Below are positions 20,401-28,328 of a DNA stretch of 64,000 nt, one piece after another. Position 1 is the stretch's first letter, and each line of letters opens with the position of its first letter. The DNA is from Aliishimia sp963721175 (GTDB lineage: Bacteria; Pseudomonadota; Alphaproteobacteria; Rhodobacterales; Rhodobacteraceae). The position numbers and the translations under genes were made by a program. The notes beneath the pieces are model-generated. The model had not been told where the DNA came from. It worked only from the letters and a program-made list of their open reading frames with translations, and searched no databases. The stretch covers positions 57,982 to 121,981 of the forward strand of contig CAVRIG010000024.1 in assembly GCA_963721175.1 (NCBI GenBank), read 5' to 3'.

Positions 20401-21610
20401 GGAGGTGCCGATCGACGGCTACTTCGCGATCAACGGTTCTGGAAACAACACGTTCTTCAAGATCCAGATCGAGGACGTGAACGGGTCCGGCGGCACAACA
20501 CCGGGCGGAAAGTGGTCGTTCGAAACGGCACCGGACGAATTCGGGCGTCAATCCGGGTTCCAAGGCGATGGCTACTATCTCTTTGGAAGCAACACATCCA
20601 CCGCGATCGACAATGCGGTCGGGGGAACGGAGATGCTGGAATACACCATCTTCGTGCCCGAGGCGAACCTCGGCACCTACACGTTCAGCTTCATCGCGTC
20701 GCGCGACGGAACCGCGGCCTCCGACCAGCAGAACGACGTCTGGCTCAACTTCAAGCACGCCAGCGATGCCGGAAACGGCGATATCGAGGCGTTCCTGACG
20801 GAAACGACGGACGAAGCCGAGCCGACGTCGGGCGGGTTCATCAAGCTATTCGGGGGACCGAACAACGGGACGTGGGGCAGTGCCGGAAATATCGACGGTC
20901 TGCCGGGGAACTTCGGAGCGTCGATCGCGATCACCGAGGAGGGGTACTATACGATCCAGGTCGACGGTCGAAGCCAAGGCTTCCACATCGACTACTTCGA
21001 GCTCTACAAGGGTTCCAACCCGGGCAACGGCGCCGCGAACTCCGCCTTCCTCACCGACGATCCCAATGGCGGCGGCGGGGGCGGTGGCACAGGTGAACTG
21101 GTCTATGCAGTTGACGCCTCCAGCGACGATTGGGAGCAGTTCGGCGGTGCGGGCAGTGCGGATCTCGAATTCGGGCTGAATGGTGCAAATGCCCAAAGTG
21201 TCGGGCTGCGCTTTGACGGGATCACCATTCCCGACGGTGCCGTGATAGAACAGGCCTACTTCCGGTTCGAAGCCAACGGTTCGGCCTCGGTTGCTTCGTC
21301 GTTCACGATAGAGATCGAGGACAGCGAGACGGCGGCAACATACTCCGCAGCCTCCGATCCGGATGCCCGCGCCTATGTCGTCGACGACTTTGCCTGGAAC
21401 AATGTCGAAACGTGGACCGATGGGGCCGTGTACGAATCCCCGGACATCAGCGCGCTGATCCAGTCTGTGATCGGATCCGATGGCGTCTCCGACGGGGCGC
21501 TCGGTTTCCGGATCACGGGTACCGGCGAACGCGCGGCGCATTCTTTCAACTCGTCCGGAGGCGACGCGCCGGAACTGGTGATCGTGTTGGCGGACGACGC
21601 GTTGCTTTAA
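17216..21610 (+). CDS. Giant multidomain carbohydrate-binding exoprotein, C-terminal segment
   Basis: 1464 residues; the true reading joins from the 12079 segment at about 17240 (RHANVALPNGLTLDDF is the first correct sequence). It holds the end of a jelly-roll domain, a malectin domain opening VVYRINAFGPTVASIDDGPD (122-295), two tandem copies of a 384-residue module (about 303-682 and 688-1059), a sugar-binding-like domain ending YFELYKGSNPG (1064-1269), a glycine linker, and a DNRLRE-like domain (1295-1462; IDASSDDWEQF-like start, LGFRITGTGERAAHSF). The protein ends in PELVIVLADDALL, hydrophobic and acidic residues that suit a type I secretion signal; no LPXTG, VPLPA or T9SS tail is present. 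Taken together the gene would give about 6,380 residues. Likely a surface or released adhesin/glycan-binding protein; enzymatic activity is not evident. Confidence 0.85.
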   Translation: MSGRSTVARRRHANVALPNGLTLDDFAKAEITFEVVSVDASAASVTGTIVFQNADGSVVDTLELGAAPIGGALAAALADAETGVAVGFTHVDAATAPGFVAQLDSLEISVPDDGVVIAEDEVVYRINAFGPTVASIDDGPDWSGDSLDAVNPYLTVTDNRGDTFGYSGDLGLVPDGVPVEVLDTLRSSNAAFTYDIPVSALGNGENYEVRLYISELFTGSTAQSGGFRNFDATLEGSVPATFNNIDPGALYGSGVGVLSSQVRVTDGTLNIGFVQDIVQNPIINAIEIIKLGGEVAGPVVTGDPSNALDVFSTQTDLSTGATYAPATVGSARLEVTPGNNNIQVSNFGMDSFKVTNTGDKKIAAVFIDVSSALYPDSVFDPDGAGGDNAFKNWGIDDAGGTGAFISGGTGGYFLPGTDPLVNTTGTGQASNGGFKGAIVKFASTVNGGFEATEVVGFSGDMDPNSIAGLDKNGANGVDPTAIDSWDVGGISGHELIGSTFTVLFDDGTTAYGQLASDGSASGSQALASQGQPLVTAPTITVNGVAAGETGTYGGTEPSVIVTGTPGDVVRITLTKGFNPVTNTANGISDLVEQRLDRYDFKASNTFDSQSVDVVIGVDGTFDASGLFDYDDAVANNVGDGTFAGDDVAQIGFVASVIDPNQGGVAISGVTAPIYLTNDGGPVVGDPDPDNVAGIFASQTDLVTNASYGAGAAGSAVLDIMTGSNNIEASNYGASSFKVTNTGDKKISAIFIDVNDALYGDSVFDPDGQGGDNVAKAWAVNSAGGTGAYISGGQGGYFLPGVNPLPNTTGTGGPSNGGYKGAIVKFTDFDNGETVGFSGDMDPNSIAGLTKASVDGTAIDSWDVGGVSGHELIGSRFTVLFDDGTTASGQLASDGSASGSQALASQSLSLATAPTLTVNAVGAGGTGTYGVTQPTVLLSGDPGDTVRITMTKGFNPVVESANGIADLVNARLDRYDFKANNNFDSQSVDVVIGADGTYDATGLFDYDDPVANNKGDGSFAGDDVAQIGFVASVIDPGNNGLAISDVTAPIYLTNQGGPVTGDPEVPIDGYFAINGSGNNTFFKIQIEDVNGSGGTTPGGKWSFETAPDEFGRQSGFQGDGYYLFGSNTSTAIDNAVGGTEMLEYTIFVPEANLGTYTFSFIASRDGTAASDQQNDVWLNFKHASDAGNGDIEAFLTETTDEAEPTSGGFIKLFGGPNNGTWGSAGNIDGLPGNFGASIAITEEGYYTIQVDGRSQGFHIDYFELYKGSNPGNGAANSAFLTDDPNGGGGGGGTGELVYAVDASSDDWEQFGGAGSADLEFGLNGANAQSVGLRFDGITIPDGAVIEQAYFRFEANGSASVASSFTIEIEDSETAATYSAASDPDARAYVVDDFAWNNVETWTDGAVYESPDISALIQSVIGSDGVSDGALGFRITGTGERAAHSFNSSGGDAPELVIVLADDALL
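18122..20395 (+). repeat. Tandem duplication of a 384-residue module
   Basis: Two adjacent copies in the giant gene with a period of 1152 bp: SFKVTNTGDKKIAAVFIDV begins near 18266 and SFKVTNTGDKKISAIFIDV near 19418. Each copy carries DSVFDPDG, a glycine-rich ISGG-GGYFLPG stretch, GFSGDMDPNSIAGL, DSWDVGG-SGHELIGS, VLFDDGTTA-GQLASDGSA and a closing RLDRYDFKA / QSVDVVIG block. The first copy has a few extra residues (NGANGVDP). The family is not one I can name; similarity between copies is much higher than between other domains, so the duplication is comparatively recent. Confidence 0.85.
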
Positions 21611-22170
21611 AGGCGCGAAGGAGAAAGCCTCAGTCGAATTCGGTGACACCTTTCTTGGGAAGCATCGGAGGCGACTGGGGTAACCGCACGTGCAGTATTA
21701 GAGAGAGCAGTGCCAATCTCAGCCAATATCGGGTTAGTTCAGTTGGAGAGCACTGCTCCAGGGAGGCGAGCGGTGAAAATTGCGCTGACGAGCCTGACAT
21801 GAGCAGGATCGAAAGCAGAATTTGAGATCCGGAAAAATGCCTGCGAAAGCATTTATTTTGGACTTCGTAAAAAATTCATCAATACTGGCTCCATAAAAGC
21901 GAGAAAGTTTTCTGTGCGCCATTTTCGGACTTTTCAGAGATCAATACGCTAAATGAGCTGGAGCTGTAGGATCCGAGACGTCTGAGGTAGAGTCTGTGAA
22001 ACTTATCGCCTTCGATCTGAATATGGGGGCAACCACGCACAACGCCGGCTTGGCCCTGATTGCTCATTCGTTTCGCGCTCTCACAGTAGTCTACCGTTTG
22101 ATCGCAACGCACGGGCACCACATGTGCTACCAAGCGTTCATCGTGCACCGAACGGCGCCCAGATCTGCTA
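21611..22170. other. 560-bp stretch between the giant gene and the first IS
   Basis: No convincing gene. Short frames on both strands (for example 21996-22187 plus and 21879-22313 minus) have no recognisable content, and the minus one runs into the IS5 element. A patch at 21732-21755 (gttagttcagttggagagca) looks like a tRNA D-arm, but no anticodon stem or T-arm follows. No clear terminator for the giant gene was seen. Confidence 0.5.
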
Positions 22171-22234
22171 GGGTCAGGACCCATTGATTTTCGTTTGTTT
22201 GCGTGATTCACCGATCGAAAATTGAGCGGTGAAC

Positions 22235-22594
22235 ATGTCTGATCTCTTCTGGCTGTCGGATGCGCAGATGGCGCGTCTTGAGCCCTGTTTTCCGAAGTCC
22301 CACGGCAAGCCACGCGTTGATGATCGGCGTGTTCTGAGCGGGATTATCTTCATCAATCGCAATGGGTTGCGTTGGCGTGACGCGCCTGCGGAATACGGTC
22401 CGCACAAAACGCTCTACAACCGTTGGAAGCGGTGGAGTGACAAGGGTATCTTCGCGCAGATCATGATCGGTCTGGCCGCAGGGCACGGCGAGGAGAAGAC
22501 CGTGATGATTGACGCGACATATCTGAAGGCCCACCGAACAGCGACCAGCATGGGCGTGAAAAAGGGGGGCGCAATGACCAACGGGGACGCCTGA
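22235..22594 (+). CDS. IS5-family transposase, OrfA
   Basis: About 119 residues from the ATG at 22235 (a GTG two codons earlier is also open). MSDLFWLSDAQMARLEPCFP and GLRWRDAPAEYGPHKTLYNR are the hallmark N-terminus (DUF4096) of IS427-group IS5 transposases, which binds the terminal repeats. The first catalytic Asp of the DDE site lies in MIDATYLKAHRTA near the end. On its own the frame ends 12 codons after a slippery run; the catalytic domain continues in OrfB in the -1 frame. Confidence 0.85.
   Translation: MSDLFWLSDAQMARLEPCFPKSHGKPRVDDRRVLSGIIFINRNGLRWRDAPAEYGPHKTLYNRWKRWSDKGIFAQIMIGLAAGHGEEKTVMIDATYLKAHRTATSMGVKKGGAMTNGDA
22561..22567 (+). promoter_or_regulatory. Probable -1 programmed frameshift heptamer (A AAG GGG)
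   Basis: In the OrfA frame the codons are aaa aag ggg ggc. The heptamer a-aag-ggg fits the X-XXY-YYZ rule for -1 ribosomal slippage and sits at the exact place where the protein must pass from OrfA to OrfB: after slippage the frame reads ggg ggg cgc and continues GRNDQRGRLIGRTKGGMN, the standard IS5 sequence. Unlike most frame changes in the window, this one has a built-in explanation; slippage of the polymerase on the A5G6 run is an alternative. Confidence 0.65.
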
Positions 22595-22614
22595 TCGGTC
22601 GGACCAAAGGCGGC

Positions 22615-23004
22615 ATGAACACAAAGCTGCACGCCATCTGCGACAGCCAGGGCCGCCCACTCGACTTGTTCGTCACCGCCGGACAAGTCAGCGATTACAT
22701 CGGCGCGCGGGCCATGCTCAGCAGTCTGCCAAAGGTCGACTGGCTTCTCGGGGATCGCGGCTACGATGCAGATTGGTTCAGAGAAGCATTGAAAGACAAA
22801 GGGATACGAGCCTGCATCCCCGGTCGCAAGCAGCGCAAGATAACCGTCAAATACGACAAGCGCCGGTACAAACGCCGCAACCGCATCGAGATCATGTTTG
22901 GCAGGCTCAAGGACTGGCGGCGTGTGGCTACCCGATACGACAGATGCCCCAAGGTCTTCCTGTCGGCGATCGCGCTCGCTGCAACCGTGATCTATTGGTT
23001 ATGA
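22615..23004 (+). CDS. IS5-family transposase, OrfB (catalytic part)
   Basis: 129 residues from the first ATG; translation in life probably begins in OrfA and enters this frame at the heptamer near 22564. NTKLHAICDSQGRPLDLFVT, LLGDRGYDADWFREAL (second catalytic Asp) and KRRYKRRNRIEIMFGRLKDW (catalytic Glu) complete the DDE site of the IS5 family. It ends ten bases before the right inverted repeat of the element. All catalytic residues are present, so the element may be active. Confidence 0.85.
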   Translation: MNTKLHAICDSQGRPLDLFVTAGQVSDYIGARAMLSSLPKVDWLLGDRGYDADWFREALKDKGIRACIPGRKQRKITVKYDKRRYKRRNRIEIMFGRLKDWRRVATRYDRCPKVFLSAIALAATVIYWL

Positions 23005-23139
23005 GTCCAGACCCTAAAGACTGTATCAATCTTCGATCTGGCGCCAACCGGATCCGGAGCGCGATCCTCCCCGTGAATGGTATTCATCCGGCGAGGGCCG
23101 TCTGACGGGTGGACTGGCTTTCTGTAAGAGCCTGAAGCT

Positions 23140-23559
23140 ATGGCAGACCATAGCATCATGTCCCAAGTTGAGGTTCTCTCGGTCACGGATACCGGGCGTC
23201 GACGTCGTTGGACGGACGCCGAGAAGTTGCGGATCGTGGAGGAGAGCTACGCGGCGCCGCGGATGGTGGCGGCGACGGCACGGCGGCACGAGATCTCTCG
23301 TTCGCTTCTGACGCGATGGCGTCGCGAGGCGCGGGAGGGGCTGCTGACCGCGAATGGGGATCGCGCGCATTTCGCGCCGGTTGCCGTGATGACGGACGTC
23401 GCGCCCAGGCCGATGACCGCCGATGCGCGGGAGCCGGCGGAGGACGCGGGCCATGACCGGGTCGAGATCATCCTGCCGAACGGGCGCCGGCTTGTGACCG
23501 CCGCCACTACCGAGGCGTCCGTCCTTGCGCGGCTCATCCAGGTGGTGGAGCGGGCATGA
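23140..23559 (+). CDS. IS66-family accessory protein TnpA
   Basis: 139 residues. The central part (RRRRWTDAEKLRIVEESYAA, RHEISRSLLTRWRREAR) is a helix-turn-helix typical of IS66 Orf1/TnpA. It ends ILPNGRRLVTAATTEASVLA-type, as in this family, where a short conserved tail precedes tnpB. The stop overlaps the start of tnpB by four bases, so the two are translationally coupled. TnpA is needed for transposition of IS66 elements but does not itself cut DNA. Confidence 0.85.
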   Translation: MADHSIMSQVEVLSVTDTGRRRRWTDAEKLRIVEESYAAPRMVAATARRHEISRSLLTRWRREAREGLLTANGDRAHFAPVAVMTDVAPRPMTADAREPAEDAGHDRVEIILPNGRRLVTAATTEASVLARLIQVVERA

Positions 23560-23906
23560 TCGCGTTTCCGGCAGGCGTGAAGGTGTGGATCGCGGGTGGC
23601 GTCACCGACATGCGGCGTGGCATGAACACGCTGGCATTGCAGGTGCAGCAAGGCCTCGGGCGTGATCCGCATGCCGGGGAGATATTCTGCTTCCGAGGGC
23701 GTAAGGGCGACCTGGTCAAGATTTTGTGGCACGATGGGGTCGGCATGTCGCTCTATTTGAAACGCCTGGAGGCGGGCAAGTTCATCTGGCCGGTCAGCCG
23801 CTCGGGCGAGGCGGTCCAGATCTCCGCGGCCCAGCTCGGTTATCTTCTGGAAGGAATCGACTGGCGCAATCCGCGCTGGACGCAACGCCCTGCAAAGGTT
23901 GGATAA
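23556..23906 (+). CDS. IS66-family accessory protein TnpB
   Basis: 116 residues. VWIAGGVTDMRRGMNTLA near the start, FCFRGRKGDLVKILWHD in the middle and the RLEAGKFIWP block match the IS66 Orf2/TnpB family (about 115 residues) along its whole length. It is intact, overlaps tnpA by four bases and lies 60 bp before tnpC. The biochemical role of TnpB in IS66 is not settled. This is not the OMEGA nuclease also called TnpB. Confidence 0.9.
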   Translation: MIAFPAGVKVWIAGGVTDMRRGMNTLALQVQQGLGRDPHAGEIFCFRGRKGDLVKILWHDGVGMSLYLKRLEAGKFIWPVSRSGEAVQISAAQLGYLLEGIDWRNPRWTQRPAKVG

Positions 23907-23966
23907 ATCGCGCTCATAGCCCTGTTTTACATGGGCTTTCTTGAACCGGCATGGTAGATTTTGACC

Positions 23967-25671
23967 ATGTCAGATGCCGCCTCCGAACTTGAGAAACTGC
24001 GCGCCGAACTGGCGGCCACAAAGGCCGAACTGGCCCGCTCGAATGCCGTGGTGTCGGCGTCCGAGGCGATGATCGCGGGCCTGAAGCTCGAGATCGCGAT
24101 GCTCAAGCGCGAGAAGTATGGCCGCAGCGCCGAACGCACCGCCCGGCTGATCGACCAGCTCGAGTTGCAACTCGAGGAGCTGGAAACCGCCGCGGCCGAG
24201 GATGCCATCCGCGCCGAGCAGGCGGCGGAGAAGGCGACGAAGGTTCGCGCCTTCGACCGGCGCAAGCCGGTGAAGAAGCCGTTCCCCGAGCATCGGGGCG
24301 GAGGGGGGAGTGCCGCGCGAACGGGTGGTGATCGAGGCGCCGACGGCCTGCACCTGCTGCGGGTCGGACCGGATCGTGAAGATGGGCGAGGACATCACCG
24401 AGACGCTGGAGGTGGTGCCGCGGCAGTGGAAGGTGATCCAGACCGTCCGCGAGAAGTTACGGGCAGCCTCGCGTCATGGACGCTGCGCTCCGCGGCGGCG
24501 TCACCTGCCGGGATTGCGAGAAGATCAGCCAGCCGCCCGCCCCGTTCCACCCGATCCCGCGCGGCTGGGCGGGCCCGAGCCTGCTGGCGAGGAAAGGGAA
24601 CATGATCGTGTTCGAGAAGTTCGGGCAGCACCAGCCGCTGAACCGCCAGGCCGAACGCTATGCCCGCGAGGGCGTGGATCTCAGCCTCTCCACGCTCGCC
24701 GACCAGGTCGGCGCGGTGACCGAGTTGCTGAAGCCGCTGCATGCGCTGATCGAGGCCCATGTCATGGCCGCCGAGCGATTGCACGGCGATGATACGACGG
24801 TCCCGCTGCTGGCCCGGGGCGGCACGAAGACGGCCCGGCTCTGGACCTATGTCCGCGATGATCGGCCCTTCGGCGGCACCGCCCCGCCGGCGGTGGTCTT
24901 CCGCTTCTCCCGCGACCGGGGCGGCGAGCATCCGACCGGGCATCTGACGGGCTGGCAGGGCATCCTGCAAGCTGAGGGAGAAGAGGGAGGCCGAATGCCT
25001 ATGCCGGATACAACCAGCTTTACGACCCGAAGCGATCGCCCGGACCGGTGACCTCGGCGCTGTGTTGGTAGACATGCCCGCCGCAAGTTCTTCGAACTGG
25101 CCGACGTCGAGGAGAACATCCGCAAGGGCAAGTCGCCCAAGGAGATCTCGCCGATCGCCTTCGAGGCCGTCCGGCGCATCGACGCCCTGTTCGAGATCGA
25201 GCGCGACATCAACGGCAAATCCCCCGACGATCGGCTTGAGGCGCGGCAACGCCTGTCGGCCCCGCTGGTCGACGATCTGGAACGCTGGCTGCGCGGCGAA
25301 CGCGCGCTGCTCTCGAAACACGCCAAGGTCGCCAAGGCGATCGACTACCTGCTGTCGCCGAACCACTGGTCGGGCTTCACCCGGTTCCTCGAGGATGGCC
25401 GCATCTGCCTGACGCAACAACGCCGCCGAAAGATCGCTGCGCGGCGTGGCCCTCGGCAGGAAATCCTGGCTCTTCGCGGGGTCCGAGCGCGGCGGACAGC
25501 GCGCCGCCGCCATGTATTCCCTGATCGGCACGCGCAAAACTGAACGGCATCGATCCGCAGGCCTGGCTCGCCGACGTCATCGCCCGCATCTCCGACATGC
25601 CGGTCTCACGCCTGCACGAGTTGCTGCCGTGGGAATGGAACGCAGCAACACACCAGGTCAAGGCTGCCTGA
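23967..25671 (+). pseudogene. IS66-family transposase TnpC, multiply frameshifted
   Basis: Recognisable IS66 transposase in pieces over about 1.7 kb. The N-terminal coiled coil (ELEKLRAELAATKAELARSN) is followed by the KREKYGRSAERTARLIDQLE block, a CxxC zinc finger (CTCCGSD; TCRDC), the first catalytic Asp (RLHGDDTTVP), then FAGSERGGQRAAAMYSLIGT and LHELLPWEWN at the end. The frame changes near 24297, 24460, 24975, 25060, 25422 and 25544. Just before the second catalytic Asp, about 17 purine-rich bases (around 24972-24989) are inserted in the expected LQADAYAGYNQLYD. The catalytic Glu (NNAAERSLRG) can be restored by removing one c at about 25417. As written it cannot make a working enzyme. 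Confidence 0.8.
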
Positions 25672-25948
25672 CCGCGGTCCTCGGCGGATGTTTACGGTGA
25701 TTTTCAGGCTTTGCGATCTGGACTGCAAGTTGATCAAGTTCGCCCTTCGGTTCGTCGTGCCGGTTCCTTAATGTGATGTTGACAACCTTTCAATGGCGGA
25801 CAGAGAATTAACCAACTGCAATGATTTCATGCCAGCCAAACGGGAAAAACCACGAAAAGGCTTGTTCGCATATCTGGTTTCAGTAGTACTGCGACACACA
25901 TAAAACGAACCGACTTTTCCCGAGTTGAAATGATTGAAGGAGAGAAAG

Positions 25949-26569
25949 ATGACTGGCCCATTTAACGTTTTTGCCGCAATTGTGCTGGCGGTTTTTTCTA
26001 CAGCAGCCGCTGCGGCGCCGATATCGTATGACATCACGCCCTTCGACATAGATGTTTCGGGAAGCAACCCGTCCGGCTTTTTCGACGGGACCTTCACCGT
26101 CACAGGATTGATCCAGACCGACGGCACGACCGGACAGATCGGCGCGGCCAACATCCTTTCGGCATCGGCGACGGCCGACACGGAGCGTGGATGGAGCATC
26201 GACGTCGATCGTCTACGATCCGCTCGACCCCGGCCATGCCATTGTGGTGACGGACGTCGTGATAACGGCGACCTTGACCGACATATTGCTGAAATTCGCT
26301 CCAGGCGGGTCAATGCTTTTCAGCCAAGCATCACCGATCAATCCGGCGATCTCGAATGTCTTCGGCTATCGCGAGGGAAGTGTCACCGCTTTCGTGCAGT
26401 ATCCTCTTCTTGCCATTAATGCGGAAAAGCAGATCGCAAGTGGATCGTCGGCGAGCATTGCAACGGTTGCGGATATCTCCGCCGTGCCCCTTCCCCTGCA
26501 TTGGGTTTCCTTGCGGCCGCGGTCGGCATGTTCGGGTGTATCGGTCGGCGCCGCGTCGCGAGGTTTTGA
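25949..26569 (+). pseudogene. Small exported protein with VPLPA-CTERM-like tail (two frameshifts)
   Basis: The ATG at 25949 follows a good ribosome-binding site (gaagga at 25937-25942). The product starts with a signal peptide (FAAIVLAVFSTAAAAA), then a roughly 160-residue beta-rich body of the PEP-CTERM type with no Cys. The frame shifts near 26185 (restoring DGASTSIVYDPLDPGHAIVV) and near 26500. After the second shift the tail reads VPLP, then LGFLAAAVGMFGCIGRRRV and a stop: a VPLP motif, one hydrophobic helix and an Arg cluster. This is the architecture of VPLPA-CTERM sorting signals handled by an exosortase in Rhodobacteraceae. No exosortase gene is in the window. It is flanked by IS66 and IS3 elements. 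The function is unknown; a surface or matrix protein is likely. Confidence 0.65.
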
Positions 26570-26659
26570 CGTCTAACTCGGTGGACGGCCCCCCTTGTGT
26601 CAGGTAAGTTGTCCGCTGCTCTACTTTTCCTCTATTTTTCAGGCGGGCGGGATAGGACG

Positions 26660-27039
26660 ATGACTTGGGATATTCACCGGAACGCAATGCGGCAGTGCCG
26701 ATGCTGACGCCGGCCCCGAGGGCTGGTCCTCGCGTGACAAGTTCGCGGCGGTGCTGGAAACGGCGGCGCTGAACGAGGCCGATCTGGCCGAATACTGCCG
26801 CAAGCGCGGGCTTTATCCGGCGCAGATCGCGGCATGGCGGGCAGCGTGTGAACAGGCGAACGACTGGGACCGCGCCAGCACGGCGCGGCTGGGCCAGGCG
26901 ACAAAGGAAGAGAAGAAGCGGGTCAAGGAGCTGGAGCGGGACCTGGCGCGCAAGGAGAAGCGCACTGGCCGAAACCGCAGCGCTGCTTGTTCTGCGAAAA
27001 AAGGCTCAGGCGATCTGGGGGGACGACGAGGACGCATGA
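26660..27039 (+). pseudogene. IS3-family transposase OrfA, frameshifted
   Basis: Starts MTWDIHRNA at 26660; after a frame change the body reads SSRDKFAAVLETAALNEADL, then AEYCRKRGLYPAQIAAWRAA, a helix-turn-helix of the IS3 OrfA type, followed by a Lys/Glu-rich leucine-zipper region (KKRVKELERDLARKEK). Near 26957 the frame changes again to ALAETAALLVLRKKAQAIWG and ends GDDEDA at 27039. Its stop overlaps the OrfB start. At least two single-base shifts separate the pieces. Confidence 0.75.
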
Positions 27040-28100
27040 TCAGCACCCCACATCGCCAAACCGCCGTCGCTGCTGATCAACGAGGCCGTCACCGCTGGCG
27101 CGCGGCGCGCCAAAGCCTGTGCCGAGCTGGAAATCAGCGACCGCACCCTGCGGCGCTGGACAAGAGGCGGCGAGGTTCAGCCCGATCAGCGCCCCCTCGT
27201 GCCGCGCCCGGAACCGGCCAACAAGCTGAGCGCGGCTGAACGCGCCGCCGTGCTGGAAGTCTGCAATTCAGACGGAATTCGCCAGCCTTCCGCCCAGCCA
27301 GATCGTGCCGAAACTGGCCGATCAGGGGCGGTATCTGGCCTCGGAGTCCAGCTTCTACCGCATCCTGCGCGCCGATGGGCAGCAGCATCACCGCGGCCGG
27401 GCCAAGCCTCCGGTCCGACGCAAACCACCCACCAGCTACAAGGCCAGCGCGCCCTGCGAGGTCTGGACCTGGGACATCACCTGGATGCCCGGGCCGGTCG
27501 CGGGCATGTTCTTCTATCTCTACCTGATCGTGGACATCTTCAGCCGCAAGATCGTCGGCTGGGAAGTTCATGAGCGCGAGAGCGCGGACCTGGCGGCAGC
27601 GCTGATCCGGCAGGCGGTCCTGGCCGAAGGCTGCATCACGCGCCCGCTGGTCCTGCACGCCGACAATGGCAGCCCGATGAAGGGCGCGACGATGAAGGTA
27701 ACCATGGAGAAACTGGGCATCACCGCGTCCTACAGCCGCCCGCGCGTCAGCAACGACAACCCGTTCTCCGAAGCCCTGTTCCGAACCTGCAAATACCGCC
27801 CGGACTGGCCGACCAAGGGCTTTGCCACGAAGGCCGATGCGCAGGCCTGGGTGAAATCCTTCGCCAGCTGGTATAACGGCGAGCACCTGCACAGCGCCAT
27901 CCGCTTCGTCACGCCGGAATGCGCGCCACGCTGGGCATGACGTCGCAACGCTCGCCAGCCGCGCCAGTCTCTATGCAAATGCACGGGCGCAAAACCCGGA
28001 ACGCTGGTCAGGCAAAACCCGCAACTGGCAACCCGCCGGACCCGTCTGGCTCAACCCAGAACGCGAAATCAGCGTCCCTGAAATCAGAGACGCCGCATGA
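27036..28100 (+). pseudogene. IS3-family transposase OrfB (integrase core), frameshifted
   Basis: The frame changes right after MISTPHR (27036), again near 27280 and near 27925. The longest intact piece (27305-27940) contains the rve integrase core: VWTWDITWMPGP (first Asp), VLHADNGSPMKG (second Asp) and NPFSEALFRTCKYRP (Glu), followed by WYNGEHLHSAIRFVTP. A last frame gives NPERWSGKTRNWQPAGPVWL and the stop at 28100. All three catalytic residues survive, so the damage is in the frame and not in the active site. Confidence 0.8.
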
Positions 28101-28328
28101 AATCGGCGGACAACTCCTTTGACAAACACCGGGCCATTCCACTGACGTTGTGGGTCCGCGCCAGAACCGGGCTTGCGCTACGGTCAGACCGCTTGTGACA
28201 AAAGCTTGGCGACGAAGCCAATTCCACTCGCCACCCGATATTTTTTGCATCTCTCCAATATTTGGAAGGCCCAATGGACGTTGCGACGGTTTCCACGATC
28301 TCAGTTTCGCCGATTTGCCTTTGAAGAC

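Larger units (their letters stand above)
22171..23014 (+). mobile_element. IS5-family insertion sequence (IS427-like), complete
   Basis: The element is 844 bp. The left end reads GGGTCAGGACCCAT from 22171 and the right end, on the reverse strand from 23014, reads GGGTCTGGACTCAT: 12 of 14 bases match. It is flanked on both sides by the dinucleotide TA (22169-22170 and 23015-23016), the expected 2-bp target duplication. It holds two transposase frames joined by a probable -1 frameshift. This is one of the few elements in this part of the window that looks intact and recently inserted. Confidence 0.85.
23080..25695 (+). mobile_element. IS66-family insertion sequence, transposase gene damaged
   Basis: The left end at 23080 reads gtattcatccggcgagg and the right end, on the reverse strand from 25695, reads gtaaacatccgccgagg: 14 of 17 bases match, in the usual IS66 place for gtaa-starting repeats. 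Flanking octamers (cgtgaatg and ggtgattt) are similar but not identical, so a clean 8-bp target duplication is not proved. It carries the three-gene order tnpA-tnpB-tnpC of the family; tnpC is broken. Confidence 0.8.
26598..28124 (+). mobile_element. IS3-family insertion sequence with damaged transposase genes
   Basis: The left end tgtcaggtaagttgtccgc starts at 26598; the right end, on the reverse strand from 28124, reads tgtcaaaggagttgtccgc: 15 of 19 bases match. Between them lie an orfA/orfB pair overlapping at an ATGA, as is usual for IS3. No 3-4-bp target duplication is visible. Both frames are broken by single-base shifts. Confidence 0.75.

Noticed and set aside
21732..21755. tRNA-like D-arm sequence (gttagttcagttggagagca)
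   Set aside because: No acceptor stem, anticodon loop or T-arm follows, so it is not a tRNA gene; at most a remnant or chance match.
21996..22187. 63-codon plus-strand frame and a 144-codon minus-strand frame before the IS5 element
   Set aside because: Neither resembles a known protein, and the minus-strand one reads into the IS, so it is a composite by chance.
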